From Archaeoglobaceae archaeon (GTDB lineage: Archaea; Halobacteriota; Archaeoglobi; Archaeoglobales; Archaeoglobaceae), in assembly GCA_026988525.1 (NCBI GenBank), contig JALSLC010000023.1, positions 1 through 48,267 on the forward strand: a stretch of 48,267 nt of DNA, given 5' to 3'. Shown here in pieces: positions 8,764-19,199 of the stretch. Under the pieces are notes generated by a model. The model saw only the letters and a list, made by a program, of their open reading frames with translations, was not told the DNA's origin and did no database searches. The first letter of the stretch is position 1; each line of letters begins with the position of its first letter. The translations under genes were made by a program, and so were the position numbers.

Positions 8764-8979
8764 TATTTTGTTAGTGTGTAATTTGATTTTGCTATATTAT
8801 TTGTAAATATTATTTATATTTTTAATTTTTATATAGTGAAAAATTATTAGTATATAATATTTATTATACAATTTTTTTATATTTCTATATTTTAGATTAA
8901 ATATCCAATATCTTTGAAACAAAAGCTATTTCGCTAATTTTTTATAATTTAATTATGGCAAATTCTATGGGGAGCTAAG

Positions 8980-9552
8980 ATGACTGGCATGTTTGAACTT
9001 GATGAAAAAGATAAAATGATTTTAGAAATACTTGAAAAAAATCCTGAAATATCTCAAAATGAGATAGCAAAAATTGTAGGATTATCTCAACCATCTGTTG
9101 GTGCAAGAATAAAAAAGATGAAGGAGCTTGGGATTATAAATCATGCTTATGGAATAAACATAAAAAATCCCGGATTATATATTCTTAAAGTCGATATAAA
9201 ATGCAGACAGCCAAGAGAGTTACTTAAACTTTTTTCTGAATGTCCATTTTTTCTCAATGGATTTATTGTTGCAGGAAACAGAAACTTAATGATGTTTTTT
9301 ATTGGAGAAGATCTATCTACACTTGAGGCTATAGTTGATAGACATATAAGGCCAAGTCCAGATGTTTACGATATAGACGTTGGTATTGTTGTTAGAGCTG
9401 AGAGAGATACAATTATACCAATGAAGATCTATGTTGAAAGGAGTAAAATTCCATCTTGTGGATCAAACTGCAATGAATGTGACTATTGGTTGAACGAACT
9501 ATGTCTTGGTTGCCCTATAACTGGACATTACAGAGGCAAAATATGGAAATAA
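8980..9552 (+). CDS. Lrp/AsnC-type transcription regulator with Cys-rich C-terminus
   Basis: 190 residues. Residues about 5-60 form an AsnC-type winged helix-turn-helix (ILEILEKNPEISQNEIAKIV, then SQPSVGARIKKMKELGII). The middle resembles the Lrp ligand/dimer domain. The last 30 residues carry a cluster of five cysteines (CGSNCNECDYWLNELCLGC), likely a metal-binding or redox-sensing tail. Such tailed Lrp proteins occur in archaea, but I cannot name the effector. It is separated from the pyrimidine operon by 216 AT-rich bases and from the next operon by only 21 bp, so it could control either. The ATG follows GGGGAGCTAAG. Codon use is AT-rich, unlike the operon before it. Confidence 0.8.
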   Translation: MTGMFELDEKDKMILEILEKNPEISQNEIAKIVGLSQPSVGARIKKMKELGIINHAYGINIKNPGLYILKVDIKCRQPRELLKLFSECPFFLNGFIVAGNRNLMMFFIGEDLSTLEAIVDRHIRPSPDVYDIDVGIVVRAERDTIIPMKIYVERSKIPSCGSNCNECDYWLNELCLGCPITGHYRGKIWK

Positions 9553-9573
9553 GATGAGAATGTAAGTTGAGTT

Positions 9574-10134
9574 ATGTTAAGCAAGGTAAAAAAATACACG
9601 ACCAAAACACTAAATCCATTAACAAAAGTACTATGCTCTTTGGGTATAAAACCCAATCATCTTACTTTTGCTGGGTTGTTGTTTGGTCTTCTTTCAGCTT
9701 TATTAATAGCTTTATCTAAGCCTATTTATGGTTCTTTGCTTATTTTGATTAGTGGTTTTATGGATATGTTAGATGGTGCACTTGCAAGGAACTGTGGAGA
9801 AGTTTCGGCTTTTGGAGGTTTTCTTGATTCAGTATTTGATAGATATGTTGATATTGCAATATTTACAGCTCTCGGAGTATATACTGGTAGATGGCTTATA
9901 TCAATTCTTGCAATGAGTGGTGCTTTATTGGTTAGTTACACCAGAGCCAGGGCTGAGCATATAATAGATAGATGCGATGTTGGTATTTGTGAAAGGAGTG
10001 AAAGACTACTTCTTGTAGTATTGGGTTTATTGAGTGGATACGTTTATCAAGTTCTAATTTTAATTGCTGTTCTATCCCATATTACTGCAATACATAGAGT
10101 TGTGTATACATATTTAATTAGTAGGGGTGTTTGA
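9574..10134 (+). CDS. CDP-alcohol phosphatidyltransferase, probable archaetidylinositol phosphate synthase
   Basis: 186-residue membrane enzyme with about five hydrophobic helices. The CDP-alcohol signature is complete at about residues 67-91: DMLDGALAR, then eight residues to G, three to D, three to D (FGGFLDSVFDRYVD). The family condenses a CDP-lipid with an alcohol. In archaea the closest forms join CDP-archaeol to inositol-1-phosphate, giving the phosphorylated precursor of archaetidylinositol. Glycerol- or serine-type substrates cannot be excluded. It starts the operon that runs to 12960 and overlaps the spacer of the next gene. Confidence 0.8.
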   Translation: MLSKVKKYTTKTLNPLTKVLCSLGIKPNHLTFAGLLFGLLSALLIALSKPIYGSLLILISGFMDMLDGALARNCGEVSAFGGFLDSVFDRYVDIAIFTALGVYTGRWLISILAMSGALLVSYTRARAEHIIDRCDVGICERSERLLLVVLGLLSGYVYQVLILIAVLSHITAIHRVVYTYLISRGV

Positions 10135-10136
10135 GT

Positions 10137-11084
10137 ATGGAGATAGTAGTTCATCATTGGGATGCAGATGGAATATCTTCTGCTACAATAATTATGAAAG
10201 AAAAAGGTAGATTGCCAGCGTTTACACCACCTTTGGGTGAGTTTAGATTTGATCCAAGAGTGGAGAGTGGTATCTATTCATCTAATTTAGTTTACTTTGT
10301 TGATTTAAATATGCCAAAGGAAGTTGTGGATTTAGCAAATAGGGGTTTGATAGATAAAGCTATTTTTATAGATCACCACATTCAGGAACCAATAAAACAT
10401 GAAAAAATAATTTACCATAACAAACAGTATCCTTCTGCAAGCTTCTTAGTTTCAGAATTGTTTAACCACGAATCTTATTTAACTGTTCTTGGAGGTGTAG
10501 GGGACTTAGGTAAATCCTTATTTGAATTGGAAGGATTTGGTGAAAAAGCTGAAAAAATATTGGAAAGTGAAGGCATAAAAAAAGAAGAAATATTAAAAGC
10601 TGCTTTACTATTGGATTCGAACTACATAACTATGGACAGGTATGGTGTTGAGGAGGCTGTATTCTACCTTCTAAATGCAGAAATAGATGATATACTTAGC
10701 AGGGAGGAATGGTTAGACAAGCTAAGAGAAATTGAAAATGAAATAAGTAAAATAGTTAATTCAGCAAAAATTAAAGATAATATTGCTGAGGTTGAATTTT
10801 ACTCCCCTAATGCAATAATATCTAAAGTTGTTAGAGAGCTTGTTTGGAATAGAAAAGCAAAGGCATGTATCGCAGTAAATAGAGGTTTTAATGGTAAATA
10901 TCAGGTTTATCTAAGGTTGCTTAAAGGTAGTGAAGAAGTAATTAAACTAATAGATAGGTTAAGAAACTTAGGCATAAATGCTGGTGGAAAGCCTGAAGTA
11001 GTTGGGTGTGTTTTTGAGGCTGATGAATTTAAACTTAAGTCAGTTGTGAGTGAAATGAGATTGACGCTGGAGGCAATACTATGA
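10137..11084 (+). CDS. DHH-family phosphoesterase
   Basis: 315 residues. The N-terminal DHH domain shows HHWDADG at 5-11, a metal Asp in YFVDLNMPK and the name-giving IFIDHH near 80. A DHHA1-like domain ends with NAGGKPEVVG near 280. The family includes nanoRNases and 3'-phosphoadenosine-5'-phosphate (pAp) phosphatases, single-strand exonucleases and cyclic-dinucleotide hydrolases. Exact substrate is unknown. The APS kinase two genes downstream makes pAp removal attractive but unproven. ATG 10137 is preferred to TTG 10131 because of spacing from GGGGTG. It overlaps the next gene by 4 bp. Confidence 0.82.
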   Translation: MEIVVHHWDADGISSATIIMKEKGRLPAFTPPLGEFRFDPRVESGIYSSNLVYFVDLNMPKEVVDLANRGLIDKAIFIDHHIQEPIKHEKIIYHNKQYPSASFLVSELFNHESYLTVLGGVGDLGKSLFELEGFGEKAEKILESEGIKKEEILKAALLLDSNYITMDRYGVEEAVFYLLNAEIDDILSREEWLDKLREIENEISKIVNSAKIKDNIAEVEFYSPNAIISKVVRELVWNRKAKACIAVNRGFNGKYQVYLRLLKGSEEVIKLIDRLRNLGINAGGKPEVVGCVFEADEFKLKSVVSEMRLTLEAIL

Positions 11085-12442
11085 AAGTGTTTGTAATAGG
11101 TTTGGATTCCGCACCACCAGAGTTACTTTTTGGAAAGTTTTTAGATGAACTGCCAAACATAAAAAAAATCGTAGAGAACTCAATACACGGGCCTATGAAG
11201 AGTACAATTCCCGCAATAACTATTCCAGCTTGGATGTGTATGGCTACGGGTAAAACTCCGGGAGAATTAGGTTTGTATGGTTTTAGGCATAGAAAAGGTT
11301 TCTCTTATAAAGAAATATGGATAGCACACAGTTTAATGGTAAAGGAGAAGGCAATATGGGACTATATTTTTCCAAAAAAATCGGTTGTTATAGGTGTTCC
11401 ACCATCTTATCCACCTAAGAAGATTAATGGTTGGCTCGTTTCATGTTTCATAACCCCAGATAGTAGTGTTAATTACACTTATCCAAAAGAACTGAAAAAA
11501 GAGGTAGAAAAAGTTACTGGAGGATACATCTTTGATGTTGTATTTAGAAAAGAAGATAGAGATTCTGTTATACAAGACGTATGGGAAATGACTAAAAGAA
11601 GATTTGAATTGATAAGGTATATGATTGAAACTAAGGATTGGGATTACTTTGAATTCGTAGAAATAGGGTTAGATAGGATACATCATGCTTTTTGGAAGTA
11701 TTTTGATAGAACTCATCACTTGCATGTTGATAGCGATTATAAGAGAGTTATTCCTGATTACTATAAACTCTTAGATAAAGAAATTGGAAAGACTTTGAAA
11801 CTTTTGGATGAAGATACTGCTATAGCAATAGTTTCGGATCATGGTATAAAGAAAATGAAAGGTTGTTTTGCTATAAACCAGTGGTTAATTGAGGAAGGTT
11901 TGCTCAGAATAAGAAATCCAGAATTACTCGAAAAACCGGGTGTTAAGTTTGAGCAATTAGATGTTGATTGGAGTAAAACAGTAGCTTGGGCTTGGGGAGG
12001 TTACTATGCAAGAATATTTTTAAACGTAAAAGGCAGGGAAAAAGAGGGAGTAATTAAGCTATCAGAGTACGATAAAGTTAGAGATGACATTGCAGAAAAA
12101 ATTAAGTGTATAAGAGGTCCTAATGGTGAGAAATGGGATACAAAGGTATTTTATCCGGAGAAAATATACCCTGTTTGCAAGGGAGACAAACCAGATATGA
12201 TTGTTTATCTTGATGATCTTTTCTGGCGTTCAGCTGGTACACTTGGTTACGAGACTCCTTACCTACTTGAAAACGATACTGGCCCAGATGATGCAGTCCA
12301 CTCTGAATACGGTGTTTTTGCATTGAAAACTCCTGAAACCGAATGTAGGAACATAAATTGCAACATATATGATTTTGCCCCTACAATTCTTAAATTAATG
12401 GGTTTTGATAAGCATGGGCTGAGAGGTGAAACACTTCTATGA
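11081..12442 (+). CDS. Alkaline-phosphatase-superfamily hydrolase (type I phosphodiesterase/nucleotide pyrophosphatase-like)
   Basis: 453 residues. The N-terminus FVIGLDSAPPELL has the first metal Asp, STIPAITIPAWMCMATGK carries the Thr nucleophile region, VEIGLDRIHHAFWKYFD and IAIVSDHGIKKM supply further Asp/His metal ligands, and HSEYGVFALK near the C-terminus holds the last His. This is the nucleotide pyrophosphatase/phosphodiesterase or phosphoglycerate-mutase-like branch of the superfamily. No signal peptide is seen, so it is likely cytosolic. Substrate unknown: a phospho- or sulfo-ester, possibly a nucleotide. It overlaps the DHH gene and cysC by 4 bp each (ATGA), so the three are probably co-translated. 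Confidence 0.8.
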   Translation: MKVFVIGLDSAPPELLFGKFLDELPNIKKIVENSIHGPMKSTIPAITIPAWMCMATGKTPGELGLYGFRHRKGFSYKEIWIAHSLMVKEKAIWDYIFPKKSVVIGVPPSYPPKKINGWLVSCFITPDSSVNYTYPKELKKEVEKVTGGYIFDVVFRKEDRDSVIQDVWEMTKRRFELIRYMIETKDWDYFEFVEIGLDRIHHAFWKYFDRTHHLHVDSDYKRVIPDYYKLLDKEIGKTLKLLDEDTAIAIVSDHGIKKMKGCFAINQWLIEEGLLRIRNPELLEKPGVKFEQLDVDWSKTVAWAWGGYYARIFLNVKGREKEGVIKLSEYDKVRDDIAEKIKCIRGPNGEKWDTKVFYPEKIYPVCKGDKPDMIVYLDDLFWRSAGTLGYETPYLLENDTGPDDAVHSEYGVFALKTPETECRNINCNIYDFAPTILKLMGFDKHGLRGETLL

Positions 12443-12960
12443 GCTTTGTTATATGGATTACCGGGCCAAGCGGTGCTGGAAAGACGACTCTTGCTAATGC
12501 TTTGTGCAAAAAACTTGAAGAAATGGGATATCCAGTAGAAGTTTTGGATGGGGATGGCATCAGAAGTAAACTTTATCCAGACTTGGGGTTTAGTAAGGAG
12601 GAAAGAGAAATGCACAATAGAGTGGTAGTTCATATAGCAGAAACTCTATCAAAAAATGGTATAATAACAATTGTCTCAGTTATTTCCCCTTACAAATCTC
12701 TCAGGGAATATGCAAGAAAAGAAATAAAGAAGTTTATGGAAGTTTACTTAAGGTGTCCTCTGGAAGTTAGAATAAAAAGAGACCCAAAGGGATTGTATAA
12801 AAAAGCTTTGAAAGGTGAGATAAAAGAGTTAACTGGATTGGATGGTGTGTATGAAGAACCAGACAATCCAGAATTGATTTTAGATACTAGTTTGATGAGT
12901 GTGGATGAGGAAGTTAAAGCCGTTATAGAGAAAGCAAAAGAACTCAACTTGCTATTTTAG
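12439..12960 (+). CDS. cysC: Adenylylsulfate (APS) kinase
   Basis: 173 residues with Walker A GPSGAGKTT at 8-16, EVLDGDGIRSKLYPDLGFS (APS-binding region), REMHNRVVVHIAETL and an ITIVSVISPYKSLRE segment typical of CysC. It phosphorylates APS at the 3' position, giving PAPS. In an organism that reduces APS directly through AprBA, PAPS is not needed for respiration, so this enzyme points to sulfation of some product. It is last in an operon with lipid and phosphoesterase genes. It ends convergently, overlapping the stop of the next (reverse) gene by 9 bp. Confidence 0.88.
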   Translation: MSFVIWITGPSGAGKTTLANALCKKLEEMGYPVEVLDGDGIRSKLYPDLGFSKEEREMHNRVVVHIAETLSKNGIITIVSVISPYKSLREYARKEIKKFMEVYLRCPLEVRIKRDPKGLYKKALKGEIKELTGLDGVYEEPDNPELILDTSLMSVDEEVKAVIEKAKELNLLF

Positions 12961-13368
12961 TACATCCAATATTATTGCTGGACAGATTCTTTTAACGCCT
13001 TCGAATTTTTCTATATGCTTATGAATCTTAGATAATTCATCTACGGATTCTGCTACTATTTCAGTCATTATCATGTGATCTCCGGTACTTAACATAATTG
13101 ATTTTACTTCTTCAAGTTCTTTTAGTTTGTTTATTACATTCCATAACTTTTCTGGTTCAACATCGATACCAGTTAGTGATGCAGATAAACCAGTAGTTTT
13201 ATAATTGATAATTGCTTTATAACCAAGAATAATTTTGTTTTTCTCTAATTTTGAAATTCTTTTTCTTACTGCAGTTTCTGTTATCTTTAACTTCTCTGCT
13301 ATTTTTGTTTTTGGAATTCTAGCGTTTTTCATCAATATTTTTAGTATTGTTTTATCTCTATTGTCCAT
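12952..13368 (-). CDS. Lrp/AsnC-family transcription regulator
   Basis: 138 residues: N-terminal winged helix (DKTILKILMKNARIPKTKIA, then TAVRKRISKLEKNKII) and a C-terminal RAM/Lrp domain, full family length. It is divergent from the peroxiredoxin gene across about 100 bp that contain a perfect 12-bp palindrome, the usual layout for an autoregulated local regulator. I infer it controls the neighbouring oxidative-stress genes; amino-acid control is also possible. Its TAG stop overlaps the end of cysC. Confidence 0.85.
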   Translation of the reverse strand: MDNRDKTILKILMKNARIPKTKIAEKLKITETAVRKRISKLEKNKIILGYKAIINYKTTGLSASLTGIDVEPEKLWNVINKLKELEEVKSIMLSTGDHMIMTEIVAESVDELSKIHKHIEKFEGVKRICPAIILDVLK

Positions 13369-13412
13369 AATTCTAAGAATTTAGATTGTAATATATATAC
13401 TCTTTGTTCGAA

Positions 13413-13424
13413 TTTCGTACGAAA
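13413..13424. promoter_or_regulatory. 12-bp palindrome between divergent lrp-type and peroxiredoxin genes
   Basis: TTTCGTACGAAA is a perfect palindrome. A second, partly overlapping arm (GTTCG at 13406-13410 against CGAAAC at 13420-13425) extends the symmetry. It lies just before the T-rich TATA region (TTTTTATTTTATTA, 13426-13439) of the peroxiredoxin, where a bound regulator would block or recruit TBP/TFB. Probable operator of the adjacent Lrp protein. Confidence 0.5.
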
Positions 13425-13468
13425 CTTTTTTATTTTATTAGTTTTAAGTTTAGTACATGTGTGTGAAT

Positions 13469-14113
13469 ATGCCTTTAATTGGAGAAAAAGCGCCAGAATT
13501 TAAAGCCTTAACAACGAAAGGTGTTATAGAATTTCCAAAAGACTACGAAGGAAAATGGATAGTTCTATTTTCGCACCCTGCAGACTTCACTCCTGTCTGT
13601 ACAACTGAGTTTGTAGCTTTTGCAAAGAGGTACGATGAATTCAAGAAACTGAACTGTGAACTCATAGGATTGAGCATAGATCAGGTTTTCAGTCATATAA
13701 AGTGGACTGAATGGATAAAAGAAAAGCTTGGTGTTGAAATACCATTTCCAATAATAGCAGATGACAGAGGAAAAATAGCAGAATTGTATGGTATGATTCA
13801 TCCGGGAAAGGGAACGAATACAGTAAGAGCTGTTTTTATAATCGATCCAAAAGGTATTGTTAGAGCTATGCTCTACTATCCTCAGGAATTGGGTAGAAAC
13901 ATGGATGAAATATTAAGAATGGTTAAAGGTTTGCAAGTCAGCGATGAAAATGGAGTAGCTTTACCTGCAAACTGGCCCAACAACGAATTGATAGGAGATA
14001 AGGTCATAATTCCACCGGCGACCGATGAAAAAACCGCTAAGGAGAGGCTGGAGAAGGCGAAGGCGGGAGAGATAGAGTGTTACGATTGGTGGCTTTGTTT
14101 TAAGAAGCTTTAA
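13469..14113 (+). CDS. Peroxiredoxin (archaeal Prx6-type)
   Basis: 214 residues from ATG 13469. The peroxidatic cysteine lies in [14 protein letters not shown] near residue 47. The extended C-terminal arm contains the pair CYDWWLC, typical of archaeal Prx6-like decamers in which these cysteines help resolve the oxidised enzyme. It reduces hydrogen peroxide and alkyl peroxides. ATG 13457, twelve bases upstream in frame, is possible for a leaderless message. The first part is AT-rich in codon use, but roughly the last 30 codons switch to the GC-rich style of the rubrerythrin genes. It heads the 13.4-15.7 kb oxidative-defence group. Confidence 0.9.
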   Translation: MPLIGEKAPEFKALTTKGVIEFPKDYEGKWIVLFSHPADFTPVCTTEFVAFAKRYDEFKKLNCELIGLSIDQVFSHIKWTEWIKEKLGVEIPFPIIADDRGKIAELYGMIHPGKGTNTVRAVFIIDPKGIVRAMLYYPQELGRNMDEILRMVKGLQVSDENGVALPANWPNNELIGDKVIIPPATDEKTAKERLEKAKAGEIECYDWWLCFKKL

Positions 14114-14165
14114 TACTTTAAATTTTTAAATTTTAATTTTAAAAAAAATTTTAGAGGTGCTAAAA

Positions 14166-14732
14166 TTGGAAACTCCAAAAAACCTTTTGAAAGGGTATAT
14201 AGGCGAAAGTGTCGCGATAAGCAGATATCTCATTTATTCCGATATCGCGGAAAAGGAGAAGCTGATTTACGTTTCCAAATTCTTTAAGGAGGTAGCGGAG
14301 AACGAGAAGAAACACGCCGAAATCTATGCCAGATTGATAAAGGAGTTGGGCGTCGAGCCTACGGAAGTAGATGTAAAAGCTCCGGTAAGGTTCGGAAATA
14401 CGGTGGAAAACCTCAGGTGTGCTGTGGAAGGGGAGAAGTTGGAGGCTGAAAAGCTTTACCCGGAAATTTCCGAAGTTGCTGAAGAAGAGGATTTTGGAGA
14501 GGTTGCGGAGAGAGTAAAGACGCTCGCGGAAGTTGAAGAGCAACATTACAGAAAGTTCGCGAAGCTTTTGGAGTTGCTCGAAACCGATAGTATGTTCAAG
14601 AGGGATGAGGAAGTGGAGTGGATGTGTTTGGTCTGCGGTTACGTGCACAAAGGGAGAGAACCTCCCAAAGCCTGCCCGAACTGCGGTGCTGAATTTTATT
14701 ATTTCGTTTCAAAAGACGTTTTGGCTCTGTGA
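14166..14732 (+). CDS. rbr: Rubrerythrin (first of tandem pair)
   Basis: 188 residues: a ferritin-like four-helix domain with ENEKKHAEIYARL and EVEEQHYRKFAKLL diiron Glu/His motifs, and a C-terminal rubredoxin-like iron site (CLVCGYVHKG, then CPNCG). NAD(P)H- or rubredoxin-fed peroxide reductase of anaerobes. The TTG at 14166 has GAGGTG six bases upstream and yields the shared N-terminus METPKNLLKGYIGES; GTG 14157 lies inside that ribosome site. The next gene, 9 bp downstream, is a diverged paralogue. Codon use is GC-rich relative to the flanks. Confidence 0.9.
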   Translation: METPKNLLKGYIGESVAISRYLIYSDIAEKEKLIYVSKFFKEVAENEKKHAEIYARLIKELGVEPTEVDVKAPVRFGNTVENLRCAVEGEKLEAEKLYPEISEVAEEEDFGEVAERVKTLAEVEEQHYRKFAKLLELLETDSMFKRDEEVEWMCLVCGYVHKGREPPKACPNCGAEFYYFVSKDVLAL

Positions 14733-14741
14733 GGTGGTGGT

Positions 14742-15314
14742 ATGAAGACTTTGGAGAATTTGGTTAAGGCGTTTATGGGAGAGAGCATGGCGAGAAACAG
14801 ATACACCTTTTACGCCAAAGTGGCGAAGGAGGAGGGATACGTTTTCGTCGCGAAGGTGTTTTTGGAAACGGCCGAGAACGAAAAGGAGCACGCTGAGACT
14901 CTGTTAGAACTGATTCAGAAGATAAGAGGGGATGTGAAGGCAGTGGAAACGAATGCTGAAGCTCCGATAGTTTTGGGAGATACGGTTCAAAATCTGAAGA
15001 CGGCAATAGAAGGTGAAACTTACGAGTTCGAGAGCATGTATCCGGAATTCGCTAAAATAGCTGAGGAGGAAGGTTTGAACGAGATAGCGGGAAGGTTAAG
15101 AGCCATAGCCAAAGCGGAGGAGCACCACAAGAGGAGGTTCGAGAAGTTGCTCGAAGCGATCGAGAGCGGTAAGATGTTCAAGAGGGATGAGGAGGTAGCT
15201 TGGGTGTGCTTGGAGTGCGGATACATACACTACGGAGAAGAACCGCCGGAGAAGTGCCCGAGTTGCGGACATTCCAAAGCCTACTACGTCGCGATGGACA
15301 TGCTGAGCCTTTGA
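14742..15314 (+). CDS. rbr: Rubrerythrin (second of tandem pair)
   Basis: 190 residues, same architecture as the preceding gene: diiron helices with NEKEHAETLLEL and KAEEHHKRRFEKLL, then a rubredoxin-like site (CLECGYIHYG, CPSCGHSKAYYV). The two copies are clearly homologous throughout but well diverged, so this is an old duplication. The ATG follows GAGGTGGTGGT. The superoxide reductase gene begins 9 bp later, so peroxide formed by that enzyme would be removed by its operon partners. Confidence 0.92.
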   Translation: MKTLENLVKAFMGESMARNRYTFYAKVAKEEGYVFVAKVFLETAENEKEHAETLLELIQKIRGDVKAVETNAEAPIVLGDTVQNLKTAIEGETYEFESMYPEFAKIAEEEGLNEIAGRLRAIAKAEEHHKRRFEKLLEAIESGKMFKRDEEVAWVCLECGYIHYGEEPPEKCPSCGHSKAYYVAMDMLSL

Positions 15315-15323
15315 GGTGATATT

Positions 15324-15662
15324 GTGGAGGTTTATTCGGAAGGAGAGAAGGCGAAGAATCACAAGCCGATAATAGAGTGTCCGGATTCCGTTAAGGCCGG
15401 AGAGGAGTTCGAAGTTAGAGTTTACGTGAGCGGACATCCTAACAAAGTTGAACACTCAATAAGATGGATTGAAGTTTACTTTGAAGAGGATGGCAGAGAT
15501 TTTAATCCGATAATGCTTTCAAGAAGTGCTTTTTCTGAGTACGTCAATCCTAACGTAACTCTTAAAGTGAAGCTTAATAGAAGTGGTAAAATAATTGCTT
15601 TAGCTTACTGTAATAAACACGGTTTGTGGGAAAATAAAAGAGAAATCTCAGTAACAGAATAA
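15324..15662 (+). CDS. sor: Superoxide reductase (neelaredoxin type)
   Basis: 112 residues with the single Fe(His)4Cys centre of class II superoxide reductases: KNHKPII near 13-18, GHPNKVEHSI near 38-47 and YCNKHGLW near 95-102. There is no N-terminal desulforedoxin domain. It reduces superoxide to hydrogen peroxide without releasing oxygen. The N-terminal EKHVP-like element is altered (EKAKNHKP), so the usual Lys near the iron should be checked. The GTG start is preceded by GAGGTGATATT. The first ~40 codons are GC-rich; the rest is AT-rich. Confidence 0.87.
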   Translation: MEVYSEGEKAKNHKPIIECPDSVKAGEEFEVRVYVSGHPNKVEHSIRWIEVYFEEDGRDFNPIMLSRSAFSEYVNPNVTLKVKLNRSGKIIALAYCNKHGLWENKREISVTE

Positions 15663-15664
15663 AA

Positions 15665-15679
15665 CTTTTTTATTTTTTA
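15665..15679 (+). terminator. Oligo-T terminator after superoxide reductase
   Basis: Two T-runs separated by a single A begin three bases after the stop codon, a typical archaeal intrinsic terminator closing the rubrerythrin/superoxide reductase unit. The remaining ~165 bases before amt hold no gene I can see. Confidence 0.45.
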
Positions 15680-15854
15680 GCTCTTCTTCTTTTTACTATT
15701 TTAAGTGGTTCTCTATATCATTACTTATCATCATCTACCAATGTGTTATAGAATTTCATAATTTTGACTTAATTTTATGAAAATTTATTAGATTTTATGC
15801 CATATAATTAAAAAATTTTTTAAACATGTGGCCAATTGTGCATCCGGTGGTGAG

Positions 15855-18401
<2,547 letters not shown>

Positions 18402-18438
18402 TAAAATTAAAATCCTCACTACTGTGAATAAGTTTTTC

Positions 18439-19086
18439 TCAAATTATGATCTCAACTTTAATCGATTTATTAACTTTAACCCTAATTTTTTTAGCATTTT
18501 TTCCAACAATTTTCCAGCAAACTCTCTCTGCAACTTCAATAAATTCAAGTTTTTCCTTTGTTATTTTACCTTCAATCCTCGTTGCAAGACATGAGTCGGA
18601 AGGTTTATCGTAAAAATCTAAACCTAAGCTTTTTGCAAGAGATCTAACTTCTTTTTTAGTTATTCCAAGTTCGACAAATGGGCTTACAACATTAAACTCT
18701 TTTAAAGCTTTTAATCCCGGCCTATCTTTAAGTAAATCGCTCGCGTTAGTTCCATCTACTATATTACAATTAAATTCTGAAATTTTAGAAAAAATTAATT
18801 TTTTACAATGGTAGCACCTATCTTTCCTATTTTCAAGCATTTCCTCTGTTGGTTTAACCTTAACTATTTTGAGATTAAAATTTAACTCTCTTGCAGTTTT
18901 TACACTCTCATATATTCTATCTGATGGTATGAATTCGTTTACTATCATTACCGCTGTAAAGTTCACTCCTGAAATCCTTAATAAGTATGCCAATAACGAG
19001 CTATCCACACCACCCGAAAAAGCTAAACAAACTTTTTTACTTCCAAATCTTTTTTTTAAATAGTTCAGTATTAAGCTTAGCTTCAC
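18439..19086 (-). CDS. LarE-like ATP-dependent sulfur transferase (PP-loop)
   Basis: 215 residues with the PP-loop AFSGGVDSSLLAYLL near 22-36, DRCYHCKKLIF near 88-98 and PSDSCLATRIEG near 161-172. These are family landmarks of LarE, which adenylates a pyridinium carboxylate and adds sulfur to build the nickel-pincer cofactor of lactate racemase-like enzymes. The three cysteines (two in CYHC, one in DSCLA) could hold an iron-sulfur cluster and so make the enzyme catalytic rather than sacrificial. No LarB or LarC neighbour is present in this window. It could act on another substrate. Confidence 0.8.
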   Translation of the reverse strand: MKLSLILNYLKKRFGSKKVCLAFSGGVDSSLLAYLLRISGVNFTAVMIVNEFIPSDRIYESVKTARELNFNLKIVKVKPTEEMLENRKDRCYHCKKLIFSKISEFNCNIVDGTNASDLLKDRPGLKALKEFNVVSPFVELGITKKEVRSLAKSLGLDFYDKPSDSCLATRIEGKITKEKLEFIEVAERVCWKIVGKNAKKIRVKVNKSIKVEIII

Positions 19087-19126
19087 GAGTAACAGTTATA
19101 TACTTTACAAATTTGTTTTTTACTGA

Positions 19127-19199
19127 GGGCCCGTAGTCTAGTGGTTATGACGTCGCCCTCACACGGCGAAGGTCCCCGGTTCGAATCCGGGCGGGCCCA
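19127..19199 (+). tRNA. tRNA-Val (anticodon CAC)
   Basis: 73 nt cloverleaf. The acceptor stem GGGCCCG pairs with CGGGCCC, followed by discriminator A. The anticodon stem TCGCC/GGCGA encloses loop CTCACAC with anticodon CAC at 19160-19162. The T arm is CCCGG-TTCGAAT-CCGGG. No intron; CCA is not encoded. It reads GUG valine codons. It sits on the plus strand just before a stretch of decayed genes, a common integration spot, though no duplicated 3' end of the tRNA was found. Confidence 0.96.
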
